A DNA stretch of 64,000 nucleotides, from NCBI GenBank assembly GCA_007922195.1, contig ML681994.1, positions 50,003,018-50,067,017 on the forward strand. The letters run 5' to 3'. A model generated the notes under the pieces. It was not told where the DNA came from. It was given only the letters and a program-made list of their open reading frames with translations, and made no database searches. Origin of the DNA: Podocnemis expansa. Lineage: Eukaryota > Chordata > Testudines > Podocnemididae. The translations under genes were made by a program, and so were the position numbers. Every line of letters begins with the position of its first letter. The first letter of the stretch is position 1. Below, in pieces: positions 36,501 to 45,339 of the stretch.

Positions 36501-39207
36501 GCACCTGGTGGTCTCGATTTGGCCAGCAGTCTGCATATTGATGGTCTCAGGGATGGGTGAGAGGGGAGGTTCAAGGTACAGGATCCGGGGTGGGGGAGCA
36601 GGATGAATCTCAGCATGGGAGTTGTCCTATGTCGTTGAGAGTTCAAATCAAATCAAATCATAGGGCTGGAAGGGACCTCATGAGATCATCAAGTCCAACG
36701 CCCTGGGAATTGAACCCAGGACCTTCTGCATGTTAAGCAGAGGTGCTAGCCACTAGTTACTGGCTTGTGATTAAGTTCCAGAGGGGGTAGCCGTAGTACT
36801 CTAGTTAAGCAAAAGAAACAAGGAGTCCTATTCCCCAGTGTTTGAATCTAAATTAGTGCATTGATTTGCTGTAACAGTCTGACCTGATCCTATGACTTAC
36901 ACTTCCTTGCATTTATTTTTCTCCCATTCTGTAAGTTCCCCCATCTTCAAAGCATCTGATGAAGTTTGATTTTTCTCCCATGAAAGCTCACGAGATAGAT
37001 AAATTTGTTAGGCTTTAAAAATGCCACAGGACTCCTTGTTGGTTTGGCTTGTTGTTGGGTGTCAGGGGTGGTAGTAACTGCATTGTGATACGTTTGTGTG
37101 GTGTGGCTAAAGTGCTTGGAGAGGGTATGTATGAGACACACAGTACGATGGTATCTGTTGGGGACGGTGTCAAGTGACAGTTCCTGGAGGGGGTGGGGGT
37201 ATATTGGGTATTACTGATGACTGGGAGCGGTCATGGTGTGTGGGGCATACTGTGTGGGTGAGAGTGCATTGGGTAGTGTTCCTGAAAAGTAAAGATGGTA
37301 GAGACCCTAGGGCAGGGGTACTCAAATGGTGGCCCGCGGTCCACAATCTGGACCGCAAAGACCTTTCTGGTGGACTGCGACAACAGGGGCGTTGCTGGGG
37401 CGGGGAGGGACCCAGGGCACGGGCCCTGCCCCCAGCCAGAAGGCCACGCCCCCTGGCTCGGGATAGGGACCCCGATGAATGGTGGAAGGCTGAATGTGGA
37501 CCTGCTCACAAAAAGTTTGAGTACCCCTGCATTAGGGGGAGCCTCTAGAAATGTTGGAAATAACTAAAATTTATCATAATTGAAATTGATAATGTAAATA
37601 AGGCTTTTTGCAAGCTGTGTTTTTTATTTAGTTTTTTTGTTGCAGCTTTGCCTATGTATATATGCAAATATAATGGTTTATCATTTATTTTTTCATTACC
37701 CTTTCAGTGATAATGTAATACACTTTCTTCTCTTTTTTCTTTTTAATGGTATGGAGCCTCTGACTCTCGAGATAGCTTAGGGCCTCATCATGTCTTGGAT
37801 TCCGCCAAACAGGGCTGGATTTATCATGTCGACTCTGGCACCCTCTGGGATTGCGCCTGTTCATAATGCTGGTGTATAGGACCCTCCTGACCTGAATCCC
37901 CTTGTGTTCGTTTTTAGTGCCTGTAATGTTTTCCCAAGTTCTTATTCAGACAAGGCTGTCTAGAATAGTTTTCCTTGTTAATTTCTTCTTTCACGGGGCA
38001 CTTCTTCAGCTGGCACACCCATTGGAAAAATTAAGTCATGAAATCATCCAGCAACTCTATTTCAATTATGATGTGTCCTCTTTTCCTCTCAGTCATCAGG
38101 GAAATGACTTTTGAAAACTTCCCAACAATCTGATTTTTTTTTTTTTTTTTTTTTAATTTTTAAGTTACATATCCGACCATGATAATAGCAATTTACCTGA
38201 AAAAACAGTTCAGTCTAATCTAGAGTCAGAATAATATTTGCAGTGCAGTTTGGGCCAAGTATTCATTTTCAATAGTAGCTTACATGAACCTTCAGCTGTT
38301 TCTGTTTCTCTTCATTTCAGTGTTAATGCACTGGCTTGTGAACAGAAAGATGAAATAATGACACAGCTTCAGTCCATTAGACAGCTGATGAAGGAAAGTG
38401 GATTGGATAAATCAAATATGAACCTAAAAGGTACTTTAATATTCAGTCAATGTTGTAGATCCTCATTACAGTAAAAATCACTGTTGTGCTTATTTGAGTT
38501 GTAAAGAATTTAATGTTCTGTTCATACATCTTGGATGCAATATGTTTCTCGCTTGGAGACTGGTGGATACCAGAAAGTATTTTAAAATCCTATTTTTTGC
38601 TACTATTAGTAGCCTACAAATGTAGCAGCTCACTTCTTGCTTCCAGTGTACCTAGTTTACAAATCGAGATGCTGGCTCTTAAGAGATGAGAACACGGCAC
38701 AGTTGTACTAGAATACACTGCTGCAGTTAGAGCCAGAAATCACCTGCTGCTTTATTAGTGAGACTGGAATTTTGTGAATGTATCATGATCTACTAAGCTC
38801 AAACAGTTGTTTAATGTATTAGTAAGACTTTTTTGAAAAAAATAAAACAGACATCTAAACATGACTTCTGAAACTGAGAACCCTATCACTAATCTTAAAT
38901 CTCTTTTTTTTTTTTTTTTTTAAATTAAGATGTTAATCACACATGTAATGAGAAACTTGAAGATCTCATTCAATCACTTGGCCAACAGGCTAAGGAAAAA
39001 ACACATGACAATGAAGATCGTGGTATGGAAGATCTGCTTGAAGATACTGATAATCATTATGAAAAGGAAGAGGATGAATTGTGTGATGATGAATTCACAC
39101 TTAGTCAGCTGATTGAGCCAAAGGTGATAGAAGTTCAAAAAATAATAGACAGACAGACACTGGAACTGGAGGAGACTGAATTAAGGAGGCGTAATAGATA
39201 TGAATGA
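24290..39207 (+). CDS. CCDC107: CCDC107/RIC3-type membrane coiled-coil protein, six exons, 305 aa
   Basis: Exons: 24290-24455, 33219-33424, 34381-34447, 35038-35128, 38321-38430, 38930-39207; phases are consistent throughout and total 918 nt with stop. All introns are GT-AG except intron 3, whose donor is GC (CAG then GCAAGG). Residues 5-29 are a signal anchor or signal peptide ([14 protein letters not shown]). Residues 101-124 are the RIC3-type membrane segment ([20 protein letters not shown]). Residues 147-172 are a coiled coil ([20 protein letters not shown]). A second helical region ([14 protein letters not shown]) and an acidic C-terminus follow. The LAQTE..LN.L..QLDPL phrase matches CCDC107 as I recall it. 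RIC3 relatives assist receptor folding in the ER; CCDC107 itself has no settled function. Position beside GLIPR1 is not that of human CCDC107, so a paralog is possible. ATG chosen because it starts the hydrophobic segment in the CpG island. Confidence 0.82.
24911..25475. mobile_element. MITE with CAGTGTAGACATGGCC-type ends
   Basis: Left GGCACGTCTGCACTGCAAAG, right CTCTGCAGTGTAGACATGGCC are inverted; ATTG flanks both sides. The interior is full of TTTTTTCAAAAA and TGAAAAAA words that pair with one another. It lies in intron 1. Confidence 0.65.
25476..26709. other. Intron 1 sequence
   Basis: No exon seen. A 65-bp piece at 26161-26225 (GTTCCAGAGAGGTAGCCCTA) is a minus-strand Penelope tail chip. 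Confidence 0.45.
26710..26896. mobile_element. hAT-like MITE, family D copy 1
   Basis: Left CAGGGGTGGACAAACTTATG, right CAGTTTGGCCACACCTG. Flanks CTGTAGAA and TTACAGAA agree at 5 of 8. It has GAGCCACAC repeats inside. Same family as 59953-60497. Confidence 0.65.
26897..27965. other. Intron 1 sequence
   Basis: AT-rich, no supported exon. An open frame at 27675-27926 has no splice context or family match. Confidence 0.4.
27966..28255. mobile_element. hAT-like fragment, GC-rich
   Basis: Starts CTGGGCCGGTCCGCCCATAG and runs through a GC-rich interior. A similar left end lies near 9920. The right end is not identified. Confidence 0.45.
28256..29639. other. Intron 1 sequence
   Basis: No exon signals. 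Purine-rich text around 28690-29400 reads like decayed retroelement spacer, but nothing can be assigned. Confidence 0.35.
29640..29773. mobile_element. Fragment of a MITE ending in GTGTAAACATACCCTAA
   Basis: The right end TATTGCAGTGTAAACATACC resembles the (A)GTGTAGACAT termini of other MITEs in the window. The left part is missing. Confidence 0.45.
29774..33046. other. Intron 1 sequence
   Basis: AT-rich, low complexity in places, no exon seen. An ORF at 32422-32733 has no splice sites that would fit the gene. Confidence 0.4.
33047..33172 (-). mobile_element. tRNA-derived SINE 46 bp upstream of exon 2
   Basis: Minus-strand copy. The B-box region is duplicated in tandem (GGGCTTGAACCCA twice at 33104-33131). 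The tail is AATAG-type. It ends only 46 bp before the exon 2 start at 33219, so it borders the branch-point region of intron 1. Confidence 0.8.
33425..34380. other. Intron 2
   Basis: Bounded by donor GTAAAT and acceptor TTTTTTATAG. No repeat terminus or extra exon identified; poly-T run near 33851. Confidence 0.5.
34448..34449 (+). promoter_or_regulatory. GC splice donor of intron 3
   Basis: Exon 3 must end at 34447 for the frame to join exon 4 (ACA G / AA CAT CAG). The donor context is ACAG then GCAAGG, close to the GC-AG consensus. No GT in the vicinity keeps the frame. Reading through gives Gly-Lys-Ala and then a stop (TAA at 34457). Confidence 0.75.
34634..34900 (-). mobile_element. CR1 3' fragment, minus strand
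   Basis: The minus strand reads the decayed end of CR1 ORF2 (equivalents of LFS...[15 protein letters not shown]) and a GGAAGGGACT-type 3' region in plus-strand sense. It lies in intron 3. Confidence 0.65.
35129..35521. other. Intron 4, left part
   Basis: No exon. It ends with the CATTAGGG target copy (35514-35521) of the composite element. Confidence 0.5.
35785..35856 (+). pseudogene. Captured first coding exon of an HDGF-family gene (HDGFL2-like)
   Basis: ATG at 35785 opens 24 codons beginning [18 protein letters not shown] and ending LHWLAR, directly followed by a GTGAGC donor at 35857. This is the start of the PWWP domain of HDGF relatives. HDGFL2 begins [20 protein letters not shown] by my recall, and these genes break their first coding exon after PAR. 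Both expected Pro codons in the PHWPAR phrase are Leu (CCG to CTG type changes) and the Ala before Lys is Thr. The upstream 80 bp are CpG-rich, like a promoter. Because the splice donor and flanking non-coding DNA are present, it came from genomic DNA, not from an mRNA. Exon 2 of the PWWP domain is absent, so no functional protein is expected. Confidence 0.75.
35940..36330. repeat. Degenerate minisatellite inside the composite element
   Basis: Units near 95 bp repeat GGTGCTGGGGTGGGTGGTGG, GGGGAAATGGGGTGCA and TGTTGGCAGAGGTGGG. At least two good units and decayed flanks. It probably came with the captured intron. Confidence 0.65.
36645..36756 (-). mobile_element. tRNA-derived SINE
   Basis: Minus-strand copy with tail (CAAAT)n at 36645-36660, the CR1-like segment ATAGGGCTGGAAGGGACCTC and the inverted B box GAATTGAACCCAGG. 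It lies inside the composite element. Confidence 0.8.
36770..37047 (+). mobile_element. Penelope-like 3' fragment with short inverted head
   Basis: About 60 bp of tail in minus orientation (GTTCCAGAGGGGGTAGCCGT to AAGGAGTCC) is joined directly to about 210 bp of the tail region in plus orientation ending ACAGGACTCCTTGTTGG. Confidence 0.65.
37313..37529 (+). mobile_element. Complete short hAT-like element, right end of the composite
   Basis: Ends CAGGGGTACTCAAA and TTTGAGTACCCCTG are perfect 14-bp inverted repeats. The left flank CCCTAGGG is not the same as the right flank CATTAGGG, although 6 of 8 agree; this fits the idea that its original right flank was left behind when the composite moved. 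Confidence 0.75.
37530..38320. other. Intron 4, right part
   Basis: No exon; poly-T at 38132. Acceptor TTCATTTCAG at 38320. Confidence 0.5.
38431..38929. other. Intron 5
   Basis: Donor GTACTT and acceptor AAATTAAG after a long T run. Nothing else supported. Confidence 0.55.
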
Positions 39208-39520
39208 AACATGCATATAAAAATTATTGCACATAATGTGTGCACTTTTGAAAGAATGTTCTGCCACTGCTGTATGCTTTATAATTAGCGGTAAATTCCT
39301 GCTCCACTGAAGTCAGTAGGAGTTTTGAAATTGACTTCAGTGGGTGGCAGGCTTTCCCCCAGAGTGTTTACAAGTATTTTCTATTTATTTTTCCTATAAA
39401 AATATTTCTGTACTATCTGTATATAATACACTGAACTTGTACATGGTGTTTCACTAAAGCAGCAAGATTTATTGTAATACTCTATTTGTTTTCATACTTA
39501 ATTAAAAATAAGAGGAATGG
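39208..39520 (+). terminator. 3' UTR with ATTAAA poly(A) signal
   Basis: After the stop at 39205-39207 the candidate signal ATTAAA lies at 39501-39506. A palindromic repeat piece lies at about 39295-39350. Confidence 0.5.
39295..39350. repeat. Foldback repeat in the 3' UTR
   Basis: CTGCTCCACTGAAGTCAGTA and TTGACTTCAGTGGGTGGCAG are inverted with a short loop, so the transcript could form a stem. I believe this foldback is a common ancient amniote repeat. Confidence 0.6.
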
Positions 39521-40199
39521 AAACTGAGAAAAGTAGCTGTTCTGTCCATGTTTTTTAGATACTAGAAGAACTCAAACCAGTTCTGGCTATATTCTTGTAA
39601 CAAACTTTGCAGACATACTGTTATGATTTCTCAAAGGAAAATGAATGATCATTGTTGGAATGTCCTTTAAATAACTTTTCTTTTAACAATTAATATTCTT
39701 GCACATTCCATCTTAAAAACACTGTTTATAAGGTCCTACTTCATTTGTGATATTGCAGATCCTGCAATATTAGATTTCCACTACAATGTTGTTTTAAATT
39801 ACCTTGTTTTACAGAGTCGACAATTTTGCATATAGTTTGAGGTTTGCAATACACAATACACACTTTTTTCTCCATTAGTGCATGAAATGATCCTGGAGAA
39901 TTCTGGATAGAGCTGAAACCAGGTTGGGGTAAATGGAGAAACCACCCAGAGCACAAATGTGAGGGGTGGAGAGAAAAATGGAGCAGAAAAATGGTGGTGG
40001 TGGCAAACCCAGTAGATAATAGAACCTTGCAGTGGACATGGTATTGTCACTCATATCTCTTTGCTGCTGGCAGCGATCCTGGCTTCAGAGCTGGGTGCCA
40101 GGAGAGTGGCAGCTGCTGACTGGCATCAGCTTAAACTGATGTACAAAACTACAGATGGGATCCTATTTCACCTACTACTAAGGAAGTGAATCGATATCA
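39521..40199. other. Downstream intergenic sequence
   Basis: No gene or repeat terminus recognised. Confidence 0.35.
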
Positions 40200-41290
40200 G
40201 ATGAGGAATGCAGCAGCTGTTTAATAACTCTAAGAAAAGAAGCAAGGTCTGTCTCCAGAACTGATCTGGAGAACAGAAGGGTGTTCTGTCTGCCATGAGC
40301 TAAGTTATGGGATGTGCACTTGAATCTGAAGAGCATCCTAATGGGAGCAGGAAAGAATCCATAGATTGTCCGTCACATGGGAACAAATGATACTGCTAGA
40401 TATTCGTTGGAATACCTTAAGAGAAACTATATCAGGCTGGGGAAGGTACTTAAAGAAGCGAAGGCTCAGGCAATCCTGCGTGGGATTTCACCTATTCCTA
40501 GGGGAGGAGAATGAAAGTGAGACACAATTATGATGATCAAGCAGTGGTGGTATTAGGAGTGCTTTGGGATGTTTGACTACAGGGAACCATTCATGGGCTG
40601 AGAACTGTTCTCATGGGATGGAGTCTACCTTAGGGTGGGAGAGAACTTGAGGGAGATGATTGAGAGATAACCACATAGTCTCTGTACCTGATTCCAATAT
40701 TGACTAGGAGGAAAATTAAGAAGAATACAGCAGTAGAGTCAGAAAAAGCTGTAGGCTAGAGAATGAACATGAAGAGGAAGATAACCAGTAAAGCTAAGAG
40801 TCAAGCAATACTGGCAGTAAAACAACTGTAGCAAATTGGGTGAGGAATTTGGGCCAAGCAGAAACAACTGGTTAACTAAAGGGAGGAACTAAAACTACTA
40901 GTGCACAACATGAAACCACATACTATAGGGATAACGGAGCCATGAGAGAGTGATAGTCATGACGAGTATAAGTAGGGAAGGGTATATGCTGTTCCAGAAA
41001 GACAGAAATAAAGGGAAAGCATTGTATGTTAATGAGTAGGCAGATTAAACAAATTAGAAGTGATAGAATAGATAAGACAGTTTTTGTAAAAATCACTTTG
41101 GGAAGTAAACTTACTCAGGGTTCTTGTGGCATAGTGTGTGGAGTAAGCTACTGATAACTGGGATGTGATTTGGAGAAGACCTACTTAATGTTTTAATAAA
41201 ATAAAAGTGCTGCAAATTGTTTATGGGAGACTTTAACTTCCCAGCTGTAGACTGAAGGGCAAGTGAACTAATAATCATAAGACTGGGAGG
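40200..41290 (+). pseudogene. Decayed CR1 5' region (ORF1 esterase and ORF2 start)
   Basis: Plus-strand frames read a HMGTNDT-type esterase phrase (GTNDTARYSLEYLKRN, then AKAQAILRGISPIPRG) near 40377-40500, typical of CR1 ORF1. Downstream are an endonuclease equivalent (GYMLFQKDRNKGKALYVNE) near 40985 and MGDFNFPAVD near 41225. Many stops. This is the part of CR1 missing from the copy at 5820, but from another, older copy. Confidence 0.7.
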
Positions 41291-41332
41291 GACCTTGAGA
41301 GGACTCAGGGCTGGACTATGTGTTATCTAGAT

Positions 41333-42006
41333 CAGGGGTTCCCGACTTACTTAAGGCTGGGGACCCTTTGCCAAGGGAAAAATAACAACGGACCCCTGTA
41401 GGTACCCAGCACTGCCGTGGGCAGAATTTGGTCTGCACAGGGTCAGAATGTGGCCTGTGCTGCTCTCCTGCTGGGGAGCAGGGTCTCCGGGCAGGGGGCC
41501 ATAGCTGCAGCAGCCCCTGCTCCCCAGCAGGGGGATGGGGAGGCTGTGGCAGCTGCCAGACAGGGAGCCATTGCCGTGGCAGCCCCTGGTCTCTGGCAGG
41601 CAGAAGGGGCCTCAGGCAGCTCCCAGGGAGGCAGCCATTGCCATGGCAGCCCCTACTCCCAAGCAGGTGGATGGGGCCACAGCGGCAGCAGCACTGCAAC
41701 CATGGCTCCCTGTCGCCCTCAGTCTTCGCTGCCCCTTCCCCCTTTCTCACCTGGCTGCTGGAGCTCCTGCCACCTGGCCACCTTCCAGGCTACTCTTCCT
41801 GAGCGCATGCTCAGGGTGGGAGTTTTAAAAACTCCCTACTTGGGGGAAGCTCCCTTCTGGCCAGAAGCCTGCATCTCCATGGGAACCGGAGACCCCAGCT
41901 GCATCCAGCCCAGCTCCTAGCCTGTCTACAGCACCCTTGGAGCCTGTCTACAGCACCCTTGGAGCCACTCTGCAACCCCCAAGGGGACCCCAGCTTGAGA
42001 ACACTG
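41333..42006. mobile_element. hAT-like element, family E, perfect target duplication
   Basis: Left CAGGGGTTCCCGACTTACTT, right CAGCTTGAGAACACTG. Flanks are both ATCTAGAT, 8 of 8 (itself a palindrome). The interior has degenerate GGCAGCCCCTG units, GCATGCTCAGGG at 41805 and GGGAGTTTTAAAAACTCCC at 41818-41836. Confidence 0.85.
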
Positions 42007-42328
42007 ATCTAGATGATTCCTGACAGGGATTTGTCCAGATGCTACCAAGGATTTTCAGAACTCTCAGCAATGGTAAGTTAACTGCATCACTACAGGTAGT
42101 TTCAGGAATAAGTCAATCGAAACATAGCACTTCTAAGTGATAAGGATTAATACATGCTTATGTGCTTTTTCTAAAATTACTGTTTATTAGATTTAAGAAC
42201 ACACAGACATAAGCATTAGATTTAAAGTTTTTTAAATAAATACCTATCATGTGGGATGGTACTAAGCAAATGTGGCAGATCAGTGTTGGCTTGATGCTTA
42301 CCTGCCTAGGGACTACAGATGTCAGGAA
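42007..42328. other. No recognisable gene
   Basis: AT-rich spacer. Confidence 0.3.
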
Positions 42329-42809
42329 CTATGTTCCCTGTAAGGTGCATGGGCAGGTGAGCGCACAACCTCCATCGCACACTCGCACAGGGAACAATGC
42401 CGGCCATGTGTGGCTGGCAGCTGCAGCCCCTACCTGGCTGGAAGACACAGTTTTCCAGCTGGCAGAGAGCTTGTCCTAGACTGAGAGCTTTTAAAACTCT
42501 TCCCCTGAGCATGCTCTGACTGAGCATGCTCAGGGCGGGATGGCAGCCCATGGCCTGGCTGCTCTCCTTTGGCAGCCAGGTAAGAAGGTCCTGTGGTGGG
42601 GGAGACTGGGGACAGTCGCGCAGACAGCAGGGAAAGGGCATGGCAGCTTATGGGGGAAGACGGAGTTGAGCAGGTGGGTGGGTTAAGGTAAGAGGAGGGA
42701 TTGGGCCAGCTGTGGGGGGGAAGCAGGCAGGTGGGTTAGCCTCACAAATTGCCACTCAACAAACACCATTAATGTGCTCAGCTGCATTAGCAGCTTAGAG
42801 GGTACATCA
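42329..42809. mobile_element. hAT-like element, family C copy 3
   Basis: Left CTATGTTCCCTGTAAGG, right CTTAGAGGGTACATCA, decayed forms of the family C ends. No clear 8-bp duplication. It carries GAGCATGCTCAGGG and GCTTTTAAAACTC modules near 42487-42540. Confidence 0.6.
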
Positions 42810-43891
42810 AGAATACGTATCTCTCTAAATAGCTTTAGAAAACTCCAAAATACACTGTATTATCTTGTCTTTTTGTATTGATTATCAGAAAACAAATCAT
42901 AGTGACCTCTACTGGATCATCACTTCTAACTTCAGTAACTATGTTTTAACAGCAGTCTTAGTCATAATAAGCTTCTGTATCAAAAGTGATTAAATTTAGG
43001 GTTCCCATCCACTTGTTTTTCTTTGTCTAACATTTTGACCCCCTTCTCCTCCAATTCTGATTAGCAGAAACTGTGAGCCTGCTTTGATCTTGCTTCTAGA
43101 AGCCCTGCTTGTTCAAATTAACCCTTAACCATATGATATTCTATTTTTATTCATGGTGGCTAAATGCACATGGTATGATTGCAATTTAGTTTGATCAGCT
43201 TGTGGGGCAAAATGCCTCAATACCTTCCCCCCTCCACATCCTGATCCTTCCCACACCACACATTGCTGGAGCTCCAGCCACTGGAATTGGCTCCCTGGTT
43301 AGGCCATTCCCATCCTGGGCCACCTGCCTGGGTGTGTTCAGGGCAGGAGATTTTAAAAGGGTGTGGCCTAGTCCTAGCTCTGGCTGCATGTGGTGACTCG
43401 GTGTACTCCATGGGCTGGATAACACCAGCCTCCACCAGCAGGTTCCCTCCACAACTGCAGCCAGATGGAAGGAGTTCAGGGAGGAGGATGGCTCCTCACT
43501 GGTCTCCTGGGCTGGAGCAGGGAAACCACACACATCTCCAGCCATGTGGGCTCCAGTGGGTCCTTAGGCAGTGACTCCCTTCTGCAGTCAGGAAGGACAG
43601 GGGGATGAAAGATTAATACTCCCCTTCTGGCTCCTGCAAGGACCCCAGTGCCTATAGGCCAGAGCAGAGTACTTTGCCATGCTCCCTGCCACCACCAGGG
43701 GGAGGGGAATGCTGATTTCCCATCCCCTTGGTGGCAGCAAGGAGCCTGCACCTGTGTTGTAGACCCACAGAAACCCACTCCACCTGGGTCCTTAGGCAGC
43801 AGGTCCCTTCTGCAGCCAGCATGAGGGGAACTGTGGGCCACTTTGAAAGCCATTGCAGGCCACTTTTGGTTCCTGGGCCACAGGTTGGGAA
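42810..43891. other. AT-rich spacer, then GC-rich repeat-like block
   Basis: From 43200 to 43890 the composition changes to GC-rich with TTTTAAAAGGG and GGCCACAGGTTGGGAAC at its right. This resembles the body and right end of another hAT-type element that the next insertion splits. Its left end is not resolved. No gene. Confidence 0.4.
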
Positions 43892-44417
43892 CAATGTTCC
43901 CTCTAAGGGGAGAGGGCAGCTGAGCAACTCTGGTTGCTCGCTGCACTCCCCCCCCCCCGCGGGGCCCGCTGCGCAGCCCCTCGCCCTGCTCCTGACAGCC
44001 CCGCCGCTGCTCCCGCTCGCCCCCCCTGCTGCTCCTGCTCAGGCCCCCCGCTCCCGCTCGCCCCCCCGCTCCTCCTACTAGCCTTCCTTTCCTGACAGCC
44101 CCCCGCTCGCCCCCCCCCGCTCCCGGCAGCAGCCCCCCCGCTCCTGCTCGCCCCCCCCAACTTACCTTGGGGCTGGACTGGAGCCAGAGGGCCCAGCCAT
44201 AACTCCCGGGCCAGAGGAGCTCTACAGAGCATGCCCAGATTTTCTGGGCATGCTCTGTTGGAGCTTCTCTGGGCGGGAGTTTTCAAAACTCCCAGCCCCA
44301 GAGGAGTTCTGTGGAGGGCCTCCGGCTGCCAGCAGTGTGCTGCCAGCAGCTTTCGCTGCGCTGGCGGCTGTGGCGGGCTGCGCTGCAGCGTGCCAGCGCA
44401 GCTTAGAGGGAACACTG
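43892..44417. mobile_element. hAT-like element, family C copy 4, perfect target duplication
   Basis: Left CAATGTTCCCTCTAAGG, right CTTAGAGGGAACACTG. Flanks are both GTTGGGAA, 8 of 8. The interior is C-rich, with the GGGAGTTTTCAAAACTCCC module at about 44275-44293. Confidence 0.9.
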
Positions 44418-44987
44418 GTTGGGAACCACAGCGGAACATGGTGGGAGTAGTCATAAAAACTACCGAGAGCATCTATGATTTTACATAGTGGATGGTATGA
44501 CCCTTTTATGCTTCCAGTATAATATGAAAAGAGATGCATTTGCTTGAATGTTTCTGCTTATAAGAATTAAAAATAGTAACTGAATGTAAAGCCATGCCAA
44601 ATTATTAATACTATTTTTACTTTTCCCTGTAGTAATATATCAAGACCATTATAATACATCAAAGAGAAAAATCATATTTCATTAAAGAGTTGTGATTTTA
44701 TAAGCTAAAAATGCTGAGACTGTCTTTCATTTTCAAATAGGTATTTCAGTTGAAGTGTCATGTGAGGGTTATAGTGCCTTGCCACATAACTATCTTGATC
44801 TAAAACTGCTTAATTTTCAATTTTACTTGTTTAGTGCACATCATCATGTTATACCTGGAAAAGAGAAGACCAGCAGGATCTTATTTGGGGGGACAAGGCA
44901 GTATGCCACATTTATTATAAGAAAACACAGTTGATAACTACCTACAGTAGTGCCTATGCATATGCACACAAAAACGGTGGATTATTT
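44418..44987. other. No recognisable gene
   Basis: AT-rich spacer before the DIRS-like element. Confidence 0.3.
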
Positions 44988-45002
44988 ACCAGTAACCGTC
45001 CT

Positions 45003-45185
45003 TCTTCCAGATGGGCTGCTCGGATCCATTCAGTAATAGGTGTGTCTGTGCCGGAGCGCCGGATTGGTCGGAAAAACTTTTGTCCTAGCCTGTCAGGAGA
45101 GGGTAGGCAGCCACCCCCCCCACGCCACCCAGTGGCTACATATATGGCCGCCTCCCGACCCCTCCCCAGTTCCTAGGAGTCACTA
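45003..45185 (+). repeat. DIRS inverted terminal repeat, 3' side
   Basis: Inverted relative to 50430-50607; shares TTCAGTAATAGG, GGAGCGCC, GATTGGTCGGAAAAACTTTT and CAGGAGAGGG. Confidence 0.75.
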
Positions 45186-45215
45186 ACTCCAGATGCGGGG
45201 ATGGAGGGGAGGGAC

Positions 45216-45311
45216 CTGAATGGATCCAAGCAGCCCATCTTGAAGAAGGATGGTTACTGGTAAGTAACTCACTGTTCTTCGAGCGCTTCTCGGATGCATT
45301 CAGTAATAGGT
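45216..45311. repeat. DIRS internal complementary region
   Basis: The first half (CTGAATGGATCCAAGCAGCC to GGATGGTTACTGGT) pairs with the near terminus. The second half (GTTCTTCGAGCGCTTCTCGG to CAGTAATAGG) pairs with the far terminus. In known DIRS elements this region is thought to guide circle closure. Confidence 0.7.
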
Positions 45312-45339
45312 GACTACTAGCCATGCTGATGGACGGCAG

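Larger units (their letters stand above)
35522..37529 (+). mobile_element. Composite hAT-like element carrying a host exon
   Basis: Left end CAGGGGTACTCAAAAGG at 35522; right end TTTGAGTACCCCTG at 37529. CATTAGGG flanks both outer ends exactly (35514-35521 and 37530-37537). The left 180 bp (to about 35701) and a complete 217-bp element at 37313-37529 share the same sequence order, and both contain an internal CAGGGGCG-TNNCTGG family A terminus. Between them lie an HDGF-family first exon, a minisatellite, a SINE and Penelope debris. The simplest reading is that the left end of one hAT copy and the right end of a second copy moved together with the DNA between them. It lies in intron 4, in the same orientation as the gene. 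Confidence 0.75.
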
